From assembly GCF_963583255.1 (NCBI RefSeq), contig NC_084805.1, positions 7,494,827 to 7,558,826 on the forward strand: DNA of 64,000 bases. Direction: 5' to 3'. The number at the start of each line of letters is the position of its first letter. The first letter of the stretch is position 1. The position numbers and the translations under genes were made by a program. Of the stretch, positions 49,041 to 60,076 are shown in pieces. This DNA is from Pyrus communis (taxonomy: Eukaryota; Streptophyta; Magnoliopsida; Rosales; Rosaceae). The notes beneath the pieces are model-generated. The model searched no databases, had not been told where the DNA came from, and worked only from the letters and a program-made list of their open reading frames with translations.

Positions 49041-49058
49041 TCCCCGGCAACGGCGCCA
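49041..49058 (-). other. tRNA-Asp primer-binding site of Athila
   Basis: The + strand reads TCCCCGGCAACGGCGCCA, which equals the 3' end (with CCA) of plant tRNA-Asp(GUC) as I recall it. The - strand is therefore an 18-nt perfect primer site, five bases from the LTR end at 49064. This is the usual Athila primer. Confidence 0.9.
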
Positions 49059-49063
49059 AAATT

Positions 49064-51303
49064 TGATGCGAGAATTACTTGACACTCAAATTAAACCCTC
49101 GTTTGACAATTGTAGTAGAATGGATAAGTGAGGGATCGTTCTAGACCGGGGATTAGGAGGGCTTGCTAAAACCTTCTAAATTGACTTAAAAACATAAAAA
49201 CTAAATTAAAATACTCTTAACAAGACTACTATGACTCAGAATGGCTTTGAAAAACTCAAATTGTCTAAAACAATCAAATTGACTCAAATAGAAGCTAGAA
49301 CTTGATTTAGACGAATTTGCAATTGTTTATGACTCCAAAAGCTTAAAGATACAAAAATAAAACAAATACGAATGATTAAGACTTAACAAAATAGGGGGGG
49401 AATTGTGGTTGGACGATATTAAATTAAAAAGACAGAATATAATTAAAGGCAAAATGTAAATATGAATGTGATAAAAATATGGATGATGGAATAGCCAAGG
49501 GGTTCTTCTCCACACATGTTACACTTGCAAACAAAATTGATTCTCAGTTGGTCTTTCGATAAGTTGTGAAACTCAATGCTCCAAGTTAATTAGATCCGCT
49601 TAGATTAACTTTCAGATTTCCCTAAATTCGTTGGATTGAATGGAATACGCATTACAACCAAATTATTCTTAATCAAAGTCCCTAACTATGGAATACGCAT
49701 GATAGAGACATTTAACCAAGATCATTAAGTTCAACGGAAATCATAAACATCGACGAGGCATTCGTTACTATGGAATACGCATGAAACTTATGCCAAGAAT
49801 TCGTTTAACGCGATTGTTTATAAGCAACCTCTATTACTTGTGAATATAAGTTCATAACGATTAGGTGAAATTCACTTATATTCTAGCGTCATATTTATGC
49901 ATGAAAATTAAGCTTGCAATCTCAATGAACATACATAAATAAGTTATCAATCAAACAGTTAAACGAATTGAATCCACAACTTATGAAATTCCAACCAAAC
50001 GTAATCAATTCAAAATGCAAATATAAACATAGTTTCGAATCACCCCCTAGCTAAAGGGGGTTTAGTTCCTCATAACTTTGAAATCAAAGAAACACCTAAA
50101 CATTCCAACAACTCAAACGTGAATTGTATGAACGTTTAGGCACTCTTCTCTTCCCTTCTCATACGTACAAAACAAAGAGAATTAAATTTAAACTTTGAAA
50201 TCAAAGAAACACCTAAACATTCCAACAACTCAAACTTGAATTGTATGAACGTTTAAGCACTCTTTTCTTCCTCGTTGTTGTAGCACAAGGTCTAAGGTGA
50301 GCTTTGGGGATTATGTGAAGTGTTTTGGAGGGATGGGAAGTGGTTGGATAGTGGCTGCAATGAAGGAGAAAAACTGCACAGAAAATGGAAGTGTTTGTAA
50401 CTGAAAATGTGTATGGAAGAGTGAATGAATTTTGAGGAGTGTTGGATGCTTATTTATAGGTGAAATGGGGGAACAAAAGAGGGAATATTGCAGCTAGGAG
50501 GGGATGAATGATTATGGGTGCATGTGTTTGGAATAATGAAGGGGGAATGTATGTAATAAAACAACTAGGAAAAGTTATGGAAAGTTGGAAATGGGAGTGG
50601 GAACTCACGGCATTGTTGGGTTGTTTATGGGAGAATAAATGTATGATAATGGCTAAATAATTAAAGGGAATGAATGGGAGTGACACTAGGTTGGTTATGC
50701 ATGTGAATGCAAGGAGGAAAGCTGAAAATGCAAGGGAAGCTCACGGCACAATGTTGTTTTGCTTCTTGAAATGCATGTGAATGCATTTGAGTGTAATATG
50801 AAAAGAATGACTAATTAATGTATGTAGGGTTGATATGCATGTGAATTAGGTTGGAAAGAGGTGGAAGTGGAATGTTATGCAATGATAATGTCTTGTAAAG
50901 ATGCTAATAAATAATGCATGTAGGGTTAGCTAGGTTGGCTTTGTTTGGGTGCATGTATGTTAATGGTGGTTTTGCATGTGAATTGATGGATTGTTTTTGA
51001 TGGAATGGATGGTTCTTTGCATGGCTATAAGGGATAGAATAAGAGAGAATGGGCTAGGCCCTTTGTTTTATGTCCAAAGTGAAAATAAGGCCTTCAAATT
51101 CGTCCAAACTTTGGCTCCATGGATAAGCTATCCAATCCATGCCCAAAAATGCTCCAAATGGCCTCAAAATGCACTTTCTTGCTCCCTAAGCCCTTAGAAC
51201 CTGAAAACACACAAAAGAAGCATAAAGAACTAAAATAACTAAAGAAACATAACGTAAATGTACGAGAACAAGCCATTTAAGTCGCATGAATATGCTCCTA
51301 TCA
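49064..51303 (-). repeat. 5' LTR of the Athila element
   Basis: 2240 bp. The core promoter is suggested by TATAAATA on the - strand (complement of 50451-50458), giving a transcript that runs toward the primer site. It shares the internal 117-bp duplication (units from 50074 and 50191) with its partner. Confidence 0.95.
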
Positions 51304-51308
51304 ACAGA

Positions 51309-53530
51309 CAAATGCGCCCATTTTTTCAAAGCACTTAAGGGAAGTAAGAAGTACATTACATGGATTGATGAATGTGCCGAATCATTCAAGAACCTCAAGG
51401 AGTACATGTGTAAAGCCCATCTGCTCTCTAAACCTAAAGTTGGTGACATGTTCATTGTCTACACTAGCAAAGCTCTATAAGATGTGGAGACACGATACTC
51501 CAACATTGAGAAATTAGCTCTAACATTAGTCATGTCTGCTCGGAAACTTCGCTTCTACTTTCAAGCACACTCCATCATCGTGCTTACCAATCACCCTCTT
51601 CGACAAATATTTCAGAGTCCTGACACTTTGGGGTGAATGATCAAATAGGCGATAGCACTAGGTGAGTTTGACATCTCCTACCAACCAAAGCTAGCTGAGA
51701 AGGTGCCAAGCAGTTGTAGATTTCATCGCCGAATTCATTTATCATGTTGACGTTGCTTTTACAACTAAAGGAGTGGTTTCATTACCCCCGAAAGCTCGAA
51801 ATGTAGAACCAACATTCCCCATATGGACTCTATATGTTGATGGCTCATCCAATCAATAAGGTTGTGGAGCAGGACTAGTCCTAACTACCCCCGACAAGAT
51901 GGCGATGGAGTATGCTCTTCGTTTCAAATTCAAGGCATTAAACAATAAGGCCAAGTATGAAGCCCTTCTAGCAGGCTTACGTTTGGCTAAATGCCTTGGA
52001 GTTAAACAAATTGATATCTTCAGTGACTCCCAATTGGTGGTTAACCAGGTCACAAACAACTTTGATGTCAAGGATAGCTCCATGATAGCATATCTTACGC
52101 AAACACAACTCTTGTTCAAGCACTTCCACTACCAGATTATCCATGTCCCTTGAGCGATAAACAGTCTTGCAGATGCCTTGGCTCGCCTCACCTCAGTAGT
52201 GGAAGACAAGATTGGGAGAAAAATTCATGTCGAATTGTTGGCAGCACCAAGCACCATGGTCGCAGAATTGTGCAACTTACAACTTGGGGATAGTTGGATC
52301 ACCCTGATTTATAAATTCCTTGCTCATGGCACCCTCCCAAATGATAAAGTCTAAGCTAAGCAAATTCGATACAAGTCTATCCAATACCTAATCATTAATG
52401 ATTAACTCTACAAGCAAGGTTTTAACCTGCCAAACTGAAGATGCCTTACACTTGTGGAGGCAAAAATTGTCCTTTGGGAAATACATGAAGGAGCCTGCGG
52501 AGATCATGTTGGATCTTGGTCCCTAACACACAAGGCTTTTCGCCAAGGATATTACTGGCCAACACTCCACCAAGATGCCATCACAATATCCTGCTTGTGT
52601 GATAAGTGTCAACGCTACACAACTATTCTTCACTCACCTCCGGAGCCTCTCACTCCTATGATCAGCCCTTGGCCTTTCGCCTAGTGGGGACTTGATTTGA
52701 TCGACCCAATGCCTGCAGGGAAGGGAAAGGTACGTTATGCAATCGTTGCAGTTGACTACTTCACAAAGTAGGCAAAAGTAGAATATTTGGCAACCATTAC
52801 TGAGACAAAAATAAAAGACTTCGTATGGAAGAACATCCTTTGCAGATTCAGCATTCCCATTGTGATAATCACTGACAATTGACGACATTTCGATAACAAG
52901 AAGTTCATGATGTTCTGCTCCAAGTTCAACATCAACTTATGTTTCGCCTTCCCTGCTCATCCCCAGTCTAACGGACAAGTTGAGGCTATCAACAAAATAA
53001 TCAAGCACACTTTGAAAACCAGTTTGGACAAAGCTAAAGGCTGTTGGCCAAAATTTGTACCCCAAGTTCTTTGGTCATATTGCACTTCATATTGAACTTC
53101 AACAGGAGAAACTCCATTCTCACTTGTCTTTGGTACAGAAACAGTTGTCCCAGTTGAGCTTGAGCAAGCAACGTTCCAAGTCCAAAACTATATGCAAAGT
53201 GAAAATGACAAACAGCTCACCCTCAACTTGGATCTAGTCGAAGAACACAGAAATCAGGCTCACTTGAGGAATGTCGCCAATAAGCAGCGCATCTCCAACT
53301 ACTATGACTCAAGGGTCAAACCTTGCTCTTTCAAAGTGGAGGACTGGGTATTAAAAAAAAGTTTACTCTGTGACAGAGTCTCGAGTGAAGGCACACTCAG
53401 TCCAAACTGGGATGGATCGTTTGAAGTTGTTGGCTTCAGTCGCCCTGGCTCCTACAAGCTCAGAAGCTTCGATGGTAAGACCCTTGGCCATCCATGGAAT
53501 GCTGATCACTTGAAGTACTATTACAAGTAG
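51309..53530 (+). pseudogene. Tat-lineage RNase H and integrase, decayed
   Basis: Continuation of the Tat pol after the Athila insertion. The first RNase H follows near 51420-51600, then the second archaeal-type RNase H near 51830-52150 (LYVDGSSN, KYEALLAGL, DSQLVVNQV). Integrase pieces follow: the zinc-finger region near 52480-52620 (HKAFRQGYYWPT, CDKCQRY), the catalytic words VDYFTK and ITDN near 52750-52880, then HPQSNGQVEAINK near 52960. The C-terminal chromatin-proximal part ends at DHLKYYYK, stop at 53530. At least six in-frame stops are visible. Confidence 0.8.
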
Positions 53531-54146
53531 ACTCACATTGTACAAGTGTTAAGCTACAGCCATTTGGCATCCTATGTAATGAAGACCATTTGGCATGAAT
53601 TCAATAAAGAGGTGATTTAGACAACTCGGTCCTAACTCTTTTACATTCCTAGCAATGAAACATTTGGGTTTGAAGCTTCAACATGAATGCTTCCAACATG
53701 AAATAAAGTCTAAGTATATGTCAACAAGACTATACAAATAAACGAACAGCTTCGTAGTATATTTGTTCAATCATAGCAGTCGTGGCTTATATCCAAACAA
53801 GGGATCTATTCAAACATAGGTAAACATTTATCAATGATAGTGCAAACACTTGGCAATTAACATTGGATTATACAGTGCAAAGTCATAAACATCCATAAAC
53901 AAAAAGCTCTTAAGCTTATAACATGGCACATGCCGTACAAACAACAAACTAGCACATCCAAAGTACATGGCACATGCCATACAAACAACAAACTAGTATA
54001 TCTAGAGTACATGCAGAAAATGAAAGAACTGCTAATCATCTTCATCTGAGGTCTAACCCCTGACAATATCACTATGTGTCCCACCACCATCCTCTACATC
54101 TCCAAGATTATCCTCACCCTGCTGAGTTTGCTCATCAGCACTAGCC
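53531..54146. other. Tat 3' non-coding region
   Basis: No coding is supported. A short tandem duplication (GTACATGGCACATGCC and CATACAAACAACAAACTAG words, about 53925-54000) is present. It may be the 3' UTR of the antisense gene to its right. Confidence 0.4.
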
Positions 54147-56339
54147 TCAATCGTTAGACTCCTCTTGATTACTAGGATCGATTGTGTGGATGAAGGTTTC
54201 ACCCTTTTGTTGATACTCATCTATCTCCTCACGGTACTTTCGAATAATGCTTCCATCGTCATAACGCTCAAGGTCGGCCATCCATTTCCTTTTCTCAAAG
54301 TGAACTTTCTGGGTGCAATGAGGTCTAATAGCATGGTGAAAGGCCTGGGAACCCAAGAACTCCTGCACGACAACTTCCCTCTCAGTTGGGATACTCCCCT
54401 TCAGCTTATAAACCTCGACCAAGGCACCATCCAACTCTTCCTTGACCTTGGATGCCTCAAGGGTAGCTACCTCCAACAGTTTCTTAGTCACCTCAAATAG
54501 TTTCTTGAGCCTTACGTTCTCACCATTCCACCTCGTCAACCTCTCCATGGTTTGGTCCTTAAGCTAGACGACCTCTGTCAAAAGTTTCTTATTTTTCCTG
54601 ACGTCATCCACACGCTACTTATTCTCTTTCAATTTCACCTTATACCGCCCAGCCTTTTGCAGTCTGTCTTTGTACTCAATTATGACTTGCATGACAAGAT
54701 GATCATCACTACCAAAAAATAATAAAGAGGAGAAAGTAAGGAAATGGCAAAGTAACACTCACATAAGAAGATAGCTTTAACATCCGGTCGCGATCTGATT
54801 CATTATTAGCTAATGGCTCTTCAAGGTCATCAAAAGTGAATTGACATCCTGCCAGACAAGTGTTGATATACCTAAAGCTCTTTGGCTGCATGGCAACCTT
54901 CAAATCCTTAAAAGGGACATTGCATGCCTCTTCATTGTCCTTCCTTTTACGACAGGAACCATGATCACTTTCCTGGCCAGTGTGTTCCACAGCTGGAGGA
55001 AAGATGGGATCAATAGTAGGAAGAGGAGGCAACAATCACCTCTCCTCCCCTGCAACTATGGCAGCAGCACATTCGATGGCCACAGCCTCAACTTTCCTGG
55101 AGGCAGCAATCTTGAGGACCTCATCTTGAGACTTAGGTCTAATGGCTGGTCTTACCTGGTGCTTGCGAACTTCCTTGTGAAACAGAATGTCTTCTGAGGG
55201 AATTAACATAAGTGCTTTCCTTTTCTTAGTGTTAATCTCCCCTTTCTTGCTCACCTTTTCCACTAAACAAGGAAAATCAAAGTAAGGAATACAACTTTAT
55301 AAAAAACAAAGGGGGGAAAAGCAAAGGTCAAGTGAAGGAAACAACTTACTCACTCGTCTCTCGCACTCGAAAACTAAGGGCTGGAAATCGTACTTTCGAA
55401 ATAAGGGTCATAGCTTGCCCAAGTGTTTATCTTCTTTGGGCACCCTCAACACCTTCTCCACATCAGCTAGCTCCCGTCCAAATAGCTTGATGGTGCCGCG
55501 CATCACTGCATGAAGAAAAATGTTAGAAGTAAGAGGAAATCACAATAAATAGCAAATAATGCGAACAATGGATACATTACAACCTATAGTTTGGAAGTGA
55601 CTAGGAACATGTCGCTTAGGTGTGACACCCCTAGCATGCTCCCAATCATTATAAAGAAAGCACCAACAGTTTTTCCATGTGCAGTATGCCTTTTTCTTAC
55701 CGAAGACAATATGCTATCTTGCTTCGACACGCACACTCGGCATAACAGTGCATGACTTCATCGAGCGCATCTTATAGCAGTAACGCCATTGATGGAAGGA
55801 AGGCTTACCTAACCCACACTTCATTCAAAATATATAAAACCCGATCAAGGTATCCTAAAAAACAGGGTTGAGTTGCCCAGGTGCATATCCAATGAAAGAT
55901 AGCATCCGTTGCAACCATGGGTGCAAAGGTAGCTTCACCCCTAAGGTCACTAGTATCTGGGTATAGAGCATAACATAACCTTTGGGCGGCTCAGTGAGCA
56001 ATTCTTCACAATGCACCAAGCGCATTCCTACACTACGAGGGATACTACATGACTGCCTTAGGGCCTCAAGCTGCTTTTCGCTATCTAACAAGTTGTTCTC
56101 TAAATGGTTTGCTATGAACTTAGAGCGAAATATGGGTATGGCGTCAAAAACACCCCTTCACCCACTGACATGAAGGAGGAAGAACTAATATTGACTAAGG
56201 TTTGACAGTTGTAAAGATCATCCAAGTTTTCTTTTGTACAAGACTCTAACAAAGACCCTGAAGACTCCGACATTACAGGCTCAAACCTAGAGCTAGAGCT
56301 AGGGGAGCCCTTATCACTAGGACATCCAGGCTCTGACAT
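54147..56339 (-). pseudogene. Tat antisense gene (putative gypsy-type transposon domain), broken
   Basis: On the - strand, opposite to Tat gag-pol, a chain of frames reads from ATG 56339 leftward. It has a Ser-rich N terminus, then LLTEPPKGYVMLYTQILVTL and HPWLQRMLSFIGYAPGQLNP (55855-56091), which match the plant 'putative gypsy type transposon' domain as I recall it. A Lys-rich segment (55036-55263), another with FDDLEEPL (54709-55035), and a C-terminal coiled coil (54147-54548, LLEVATLEASKVKEELDGA) follow. Stops and shifts separate them, and some gaps could be introns. It matches the antisense ORF class reported for Tat-lineage elements. Function unknown. Confidence 0.65.
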
Positions 56340-56426
56340 CTAGGATCGAAACATAAGGAAGTTCCTAGGGCATGAGGAAAAGCTCAACCAGTTCATTATG
56401 TGCATCAACCAAATACATGAACACTT

Positions 56427-56640
56427 AAACAATTCAACAAGAATGAAAGCATTTGATCTAATGGAAAAGACTACTAACCTGAAGATGGTGCAAAGCAGCG
56501 CTGAAATCCCTCTCAACTAGAGAATACTCTGTCTTCAAAAATTACTACAAAATGACTAAATGAAGGCAAGGTAAAGAGTGGAAACTTATCCTTTTTATAT
56601 AGTTCAACCTCTTCAAACTTCCACACAAGCTAGGGAGTTT
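56427..56640 (-). promoter_or_regulatory. Promoter region of the Tat antisense gene, first copy
   Basis: TATATAAA on the - strand (complement of 56594-56601) lies about 255 bp upstream of the ATG at 56339. The region is repeated at 57121-57380 with a second TATATAAA (57288-57295). Confidence 0.5.
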
Positions 56641-56750
56641 TAAATTTCAAATTTTCAATTGACCCACTCCGGAAAAAAAAATAAAAATAAAATAAAAGGG
56701 AAGGGGGAACACAACAACTTCATCAATAGAGGACAACCAAAAATCTCAAG

Positions 56751-57070
56751 AGCTTCACACACTCTTGATCAAGATAGTGTGAAGCAAAACCAATTTAGGG
56801 TGACCAACAACAAGCTTCACCCACAAAGCTTCACCTACAAAGCTTCACCAACAAAGCTTAACTACAAAACTTCAACGCTAAAACATGTAAAAGCTTCACA
56901 CACTCTTGATCAAGATAGTGTGAAGCAAAACCAATTTAGGGTGACCAACAACAAGCTTCACCCACAAAGCTTCACCTACAAAGCTTCACCAACAAAGCTT
57001 AACTACAAAACTTCAACGCTAAAACATGTAAAAGCTTCACACACTCTTGATTAAGATAGTGTGAAGCTAA
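56751..57070. repeat. 141-bp tandem repeat rich in AAGCTTCACC
   Basis: Units start at 56751, 56892 and 57033 (the last one partial), an exact 141-bp period with very few differences. Inside each unit a shorter ~15-bp word, ACAAAGCTTCACC, recurs several times, and CACTCTTGATCAAGATAGTGTGAAG contains an imperfect palindrome. The array lies between the two copies of the antisense-gene promoter. Confidence 0.85.
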
Positions 57071-57120
57071 ATCAAGTTTTGTGTCCTAAAAATAGCTTCA
57101 ACTATTCAAGCTATATACCC

Positions 57121-57380
57121 AAACAATTCAACAAGAATGAAAGCATTTGGTCTAGTGGAGAAGACTACCAACCTGAAGATGGTGCAAAGCAGCACCGGAA
57201 TCCCTTTCAACTAGAGAACACTCTGTCTTCAAAAATTACTACAAAATGAGCAAATGAAGTCAAGGTAAAGAGTGGAAACTTATCCTTTTTATATAGTTCA
57301 ACCGGCCAAAGAAATTCAAAATTCAAATTCAAACCATGAGAAAGCCCCACATGGAAAGTCTTCAAACTTCCACACATGCT
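57121..57380 (-). promoter_or_regulatory. Promoter region of the Tat antisense gene, second copy
   Basis: Duplicate of 56427-56640 at an offset of 694 bp, from AAACAATTCAACAAGAATG to the TATA box and then TCTTCAAACTTCCACACA. It contains about 50 bp missing from the first copy. Its right edge abuts copia gag directly. Confidence 0.5.
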
Positions 57381-57901
57381 TTAATTCCACTGACCATAAG
57401 TCATGGAAGTAACTACATTTTTCCAAGAATTTGGGAGGCTACCAAGAAGAGCACTAACTTGCATTTTATCGAAAACTGGATGGCCAACATTGGCTAAGCC
57501 TTTTGCCATTACCTCCATTTTAGTAATATGATCGACCATAGAATCAATTTCCTCCATTTTTGTCCCATTGTATTTCTCAAGCAATAACTGAATGTATGTT
57601 TGAGATTTAGGGCCATACTTCATTTCAAGTAAATCCATGATTTCTTTGGCCGAATCATATTCTTCATAGAGAGGTATTAATATATCTTCCATGTAATTTA
57701 GAATTGTGGCCTTAGCCAACTCATTATTTTCCACCCATTTATTATAAACTCTAGAGGGCCCAAGGGGCCTCTTATCCTTGATAGTCTATAAAGTCTTGTC
57801 ATGGGTTAAAAGATAAGTGATCCTTCTCTTCCATATTCGATAATTAACATTGTTCAACCTCACTATTTTAAAAACTTTAGATTTGGAAGATTTAGTTGCC
57901 A
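57381..57901 (-). pseudogene. Copia gag, N-terminal part (UBN2-like)
   Basis: The ATG at 57901 opens MATKSSKSKVFKIV. An in-frame TAG occurs after about 40 codons, and then the UBN2/Retrotran_gag_2 domain continues with AKEIMDLLEMKYG and LLGSLPNSWKNVV (57381-57734). Homology stops at about 57381, where Tat sequence begins. The rest of Gag, including the zinc knuckle, is at about 32590-32370, 25 kb away. A short stretch of the C-terminal half appears lost at the junction. Confidence 0.75.
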
Positions 57902-59685
57902 TAGCTCAAAAAATTACAAAACAAAGACAATACTTAATACAAACTTAAATACAAAGACAAATACAAATACTAGTAGTGTACTTTTAATTATTGCAAGCCA
58001 CAAATGCTAAATGTTCTTAATAAATTAAAGACTAAAATAAAATAAAAGATAGAAACTTATTTATTTTTAGTAGCATATACAGCGCACACTCACAAAGGCT
58101 TTGTCCAATCAGTGAAAGACAAGTACTTGTTTAGCATACCACGTCGATAGAAGGATCGTGGATTTCTTGCTTGTCTACTTGGCCAGGCGTGATCAATTCT
58201 TCCTCTATTTTCGTGCACAAAAGTAGTCTCTTCTCGTTTATTGGATTCTTTTTCAATTCTCAATGGTCTTGGTCCCCTTAAATTTCTTGCGGTTGAAATT
58301 TCTCTTTGTGCCAAATCAAGATATATAAAACCGTAATGGGTATTATATTGATCCAAATAATTAAGCACTTTGACTCTAGAACTCCGAAAATTAAACACTT
58401 GCCACCACTTTTGATCTTTCTGACTATTATTCAAAGTATTCCACAAATCAACCTTATAAGTGAAATTATTGGGGTAAACAGAATTAATATCACCTTAGTT
58501 TGAATTGAAAGGAGCTGACAAGGTTGTAGGTGGCTTTTCGAATGGGGCCTACTTGAAGATGAGCCCACCTCAAAGGACCTGCGAATTTGACTTTCTAATG
58601 GACAATAATCTTTATTATTATCTCCTAGTCCTTCACATGCACTATCATAGTGCTCAATACTAAAAGAAAATCCCCTATTTCTTTGAACCAAGAAATCTTG
58701 AAAAATGGAGGAGTTCCTTCCTTGATTTCAACTTTGTGAATCACGCTTCTCCTTTTGAAAAAGATGTGATTGTTCCCCCTTCTGAAGAAAATTCATCCTG
58801 CAACATGGTGGGTAATCATGAACTGCGGAAACAATTCGTCTTGGAGGAAATTAGTGTTGTCGGTGTTGTGTATTACCGCGAGAGGACAAGACCACAAATG
58901 GATGAACACGAAAACGATGTTGCTTGCTATGGGTTAGTAGGGTGCTACGGTTAGTCACGACAGAGGAAGGCACAAAAATAGCGAGTTTAGTCTCGGATTT
59001 GCAACAGTCAGTGAAGGACTACGAATCAATTGTGATGGTACAAGTAAGACTCTTGGGTTTTGTGACCAAATTTCAAAAAAAGAGTTCAGAAAATATGGGT
59101 TCAATAGGACGCTGCAGGTTTTCGGGTTTCTGTACAGGTTTGGTTTTTGCAGCCAATGATGCCCACTATAATGGGTTTTTTGAGGTTCTAATAGGACTGA
59201 GTAAATCGTTTGGATGTAATTCGTTCAAATTCTGATAATGGTAATTATAGTCGGGGAGTGAACTTAGTGAATTTGAACGCTGAAATGGTTCAATGGCAGA
59301 TTGAGTTTTGTTCTCTACCAAATGAAATGGTGTGGGGGAATATAGTTTGAATTGTTAGGTTAATTCGGGCTTGGGTTCAAACGGGTTGTAGGATGAGATT
59401 TCAGATAGGCTATAATGTTTGAATGTTTGGGTATCTTTGTGGGTTTTGGGTTCTGCAAGAAAATTCTCAGATGCCAATTTTAAACTTTCAATCAAAATCG
59501 GTTGAATATTTTCCTTATCCACCAACGCCTCTTCCCTAATTTCTTCTGAAGTTAAATCTTAGTAAGAACGTTGTTGGATTCGGTACTTGACGAAGAGGAA
59601 GTCTCAAATGTAGTTCAAGACGTCCTCGGATGAAAATTGGGAAAATTGTTTTGATTTATGAAAAAAAACTTGGCTCTGAGGTCAA
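57902..59685. other. Long leader between copia 5' LTR and gag
   Basis: This 1.78-kb stretch between the primer region (CTCAGAGCCAAG on the - strand near 59670) and the gag ATG is long for a copia leader. It holds protein-like but unidentified frames on both strands: - strand 58090-58691 in two registers, and + strand 58736-59235. It may contain a captured or inserted segment. I cannot name it. Confidence 0.4.
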
Positions 59686-60076
59686 TGATAGAAATTAGGT
59701 AGTTCATAGGATCGGAAACGGATTTCATTTGGACTATCGATCACAATATGGTGTGAAGGACATGCACAGAGAGTGAGAATGGAATTGAATGAATCTAACA
59801 GAAAGGGATTTGACAAATATATAGAGATGGAAATAAAATGTGTGGAGGAGTTGTACTCTTCAGGGGAAGTTATAACTTTTCACGTTAAAATACAACTATT
59901 CACATCCTTTTAGAATTAATTAGTTAAATATACAAATAATTATATTATTTTCTTTAGTCATTAATTAACTTATTTCACTACAATCATATGTATATTAGTA
60001 CACCAATGTTATGGTATACCTTCACATATGATTACACATATTGTGAAAACCATTTTATCATAATCATATTCCAACA
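59686..60076 (-). repeat. 5' LTR of the copia element
   Basis: 391 bp. It shares AGAGAGTGAGAATG, AACAGAAAGGGATTTGAC and ATGTATATTAGTACACCAATG with 27995-28406 but with many substitutions. The adjacent degenerate primer site still reads CTCAGAGCC. Confidence 0.85.

Larger units (their letters stand above)
36885..51303 (-). mobile_element. Athila-lineage Ty3/gypsy retrotransposon, young and intact
   Basis: Two 2240-bp LTRs (36885-39124 and 49064-51303) begin TGATGCGAGAATTACTTGAC and end GCTCCTATCA. The exact 5-bp target duplication ACAGA lies at 36880-36884 and 51304-51308. I found one LTR mismatch (37655 C, 49834 T). On the - strand the order is LTR, tRNA-Asp primer site, one gag-pol frame of 1837 codons, a 4.3-kb 3' region holding an antisense gene, polypurine tract, LTR. 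Long LTRs, a single fused gag-pol and the FMDD reverse transcriptase point to the Athila clade. It lies inside the pol of the Tat element. Confidence 0.95.
32613..57380 (+). mobile_element. Ty3/gypsy Tat-lineage retrotransposon, 3' LTR missing
   Basis: A + strand element begins with an LTR (32613-33087), then a primer site, gag (33194-34814), protease (35335-35889) and reverse transcriptase (35950-36884). It is interrupted by the Athila insertion and resumes at 51309 with RNase H and integrase to 53530, followed by an antisense ORF region to 56339 and tandem repeats. The second, archaeal-type RNase H (YVDGSSN, KAKYEALLAGL, DSQLVVNQV) and the RT word DLNKRCPKD fit the Tat lineage. No copy of the LTR is found before copia gag resumes at about 57381, so the 3' end is deleted. 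Frequent stops show that it is inactive. Confidence 0.8.
27995..60076 (-). mobile_element. Ty1/copia retrotransposon interrupted by nested gypsy elements
   Basis: The left LTR (27995-28406) and right LTR (59686-60076) are direct repeats beginning TGATAGAAATTAGGTAG and ending CATATTCCAACA. Flanking 5-bp words are GTAGA (27990-27994) and GTAGC (60077-60081), a target duplication with one change. On the - strand the order is LTR, leader, gag (57381-57901), then after the nested block the zinc knuckle, protease, integrase and reverse transcriptase (32430 down to about 29050), a purine tract AAGTGGGAGA at 28407-28416, and LTR. Integrase before reverse transcriptase identifies Ty1/copia. Many stops and diverged LTRs mark it as the oldest layer of the nest. 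Confidence 0.85.

Noticed and set aside
49041..49060. Piece identical to the 3' end of tRNA-Asp
   Set aside because: Only 18 nt match, there is no cloverleaf, and it sits exactly at the LTR edge; it is the retrotransposon primer site, not a tRNA gene.
50450..51276. Several short frames repeated identically in both Athila LTRs
   Set aside because: They are duplicated only because the LTRs are; no domain, and LTRs are not expected to code here.
56751..57070. Tandem array considered as a CRISPR-like array
   Set aside because: Units are contiguous 141-bp repeats without unique spacers, in plant transposon DNA.
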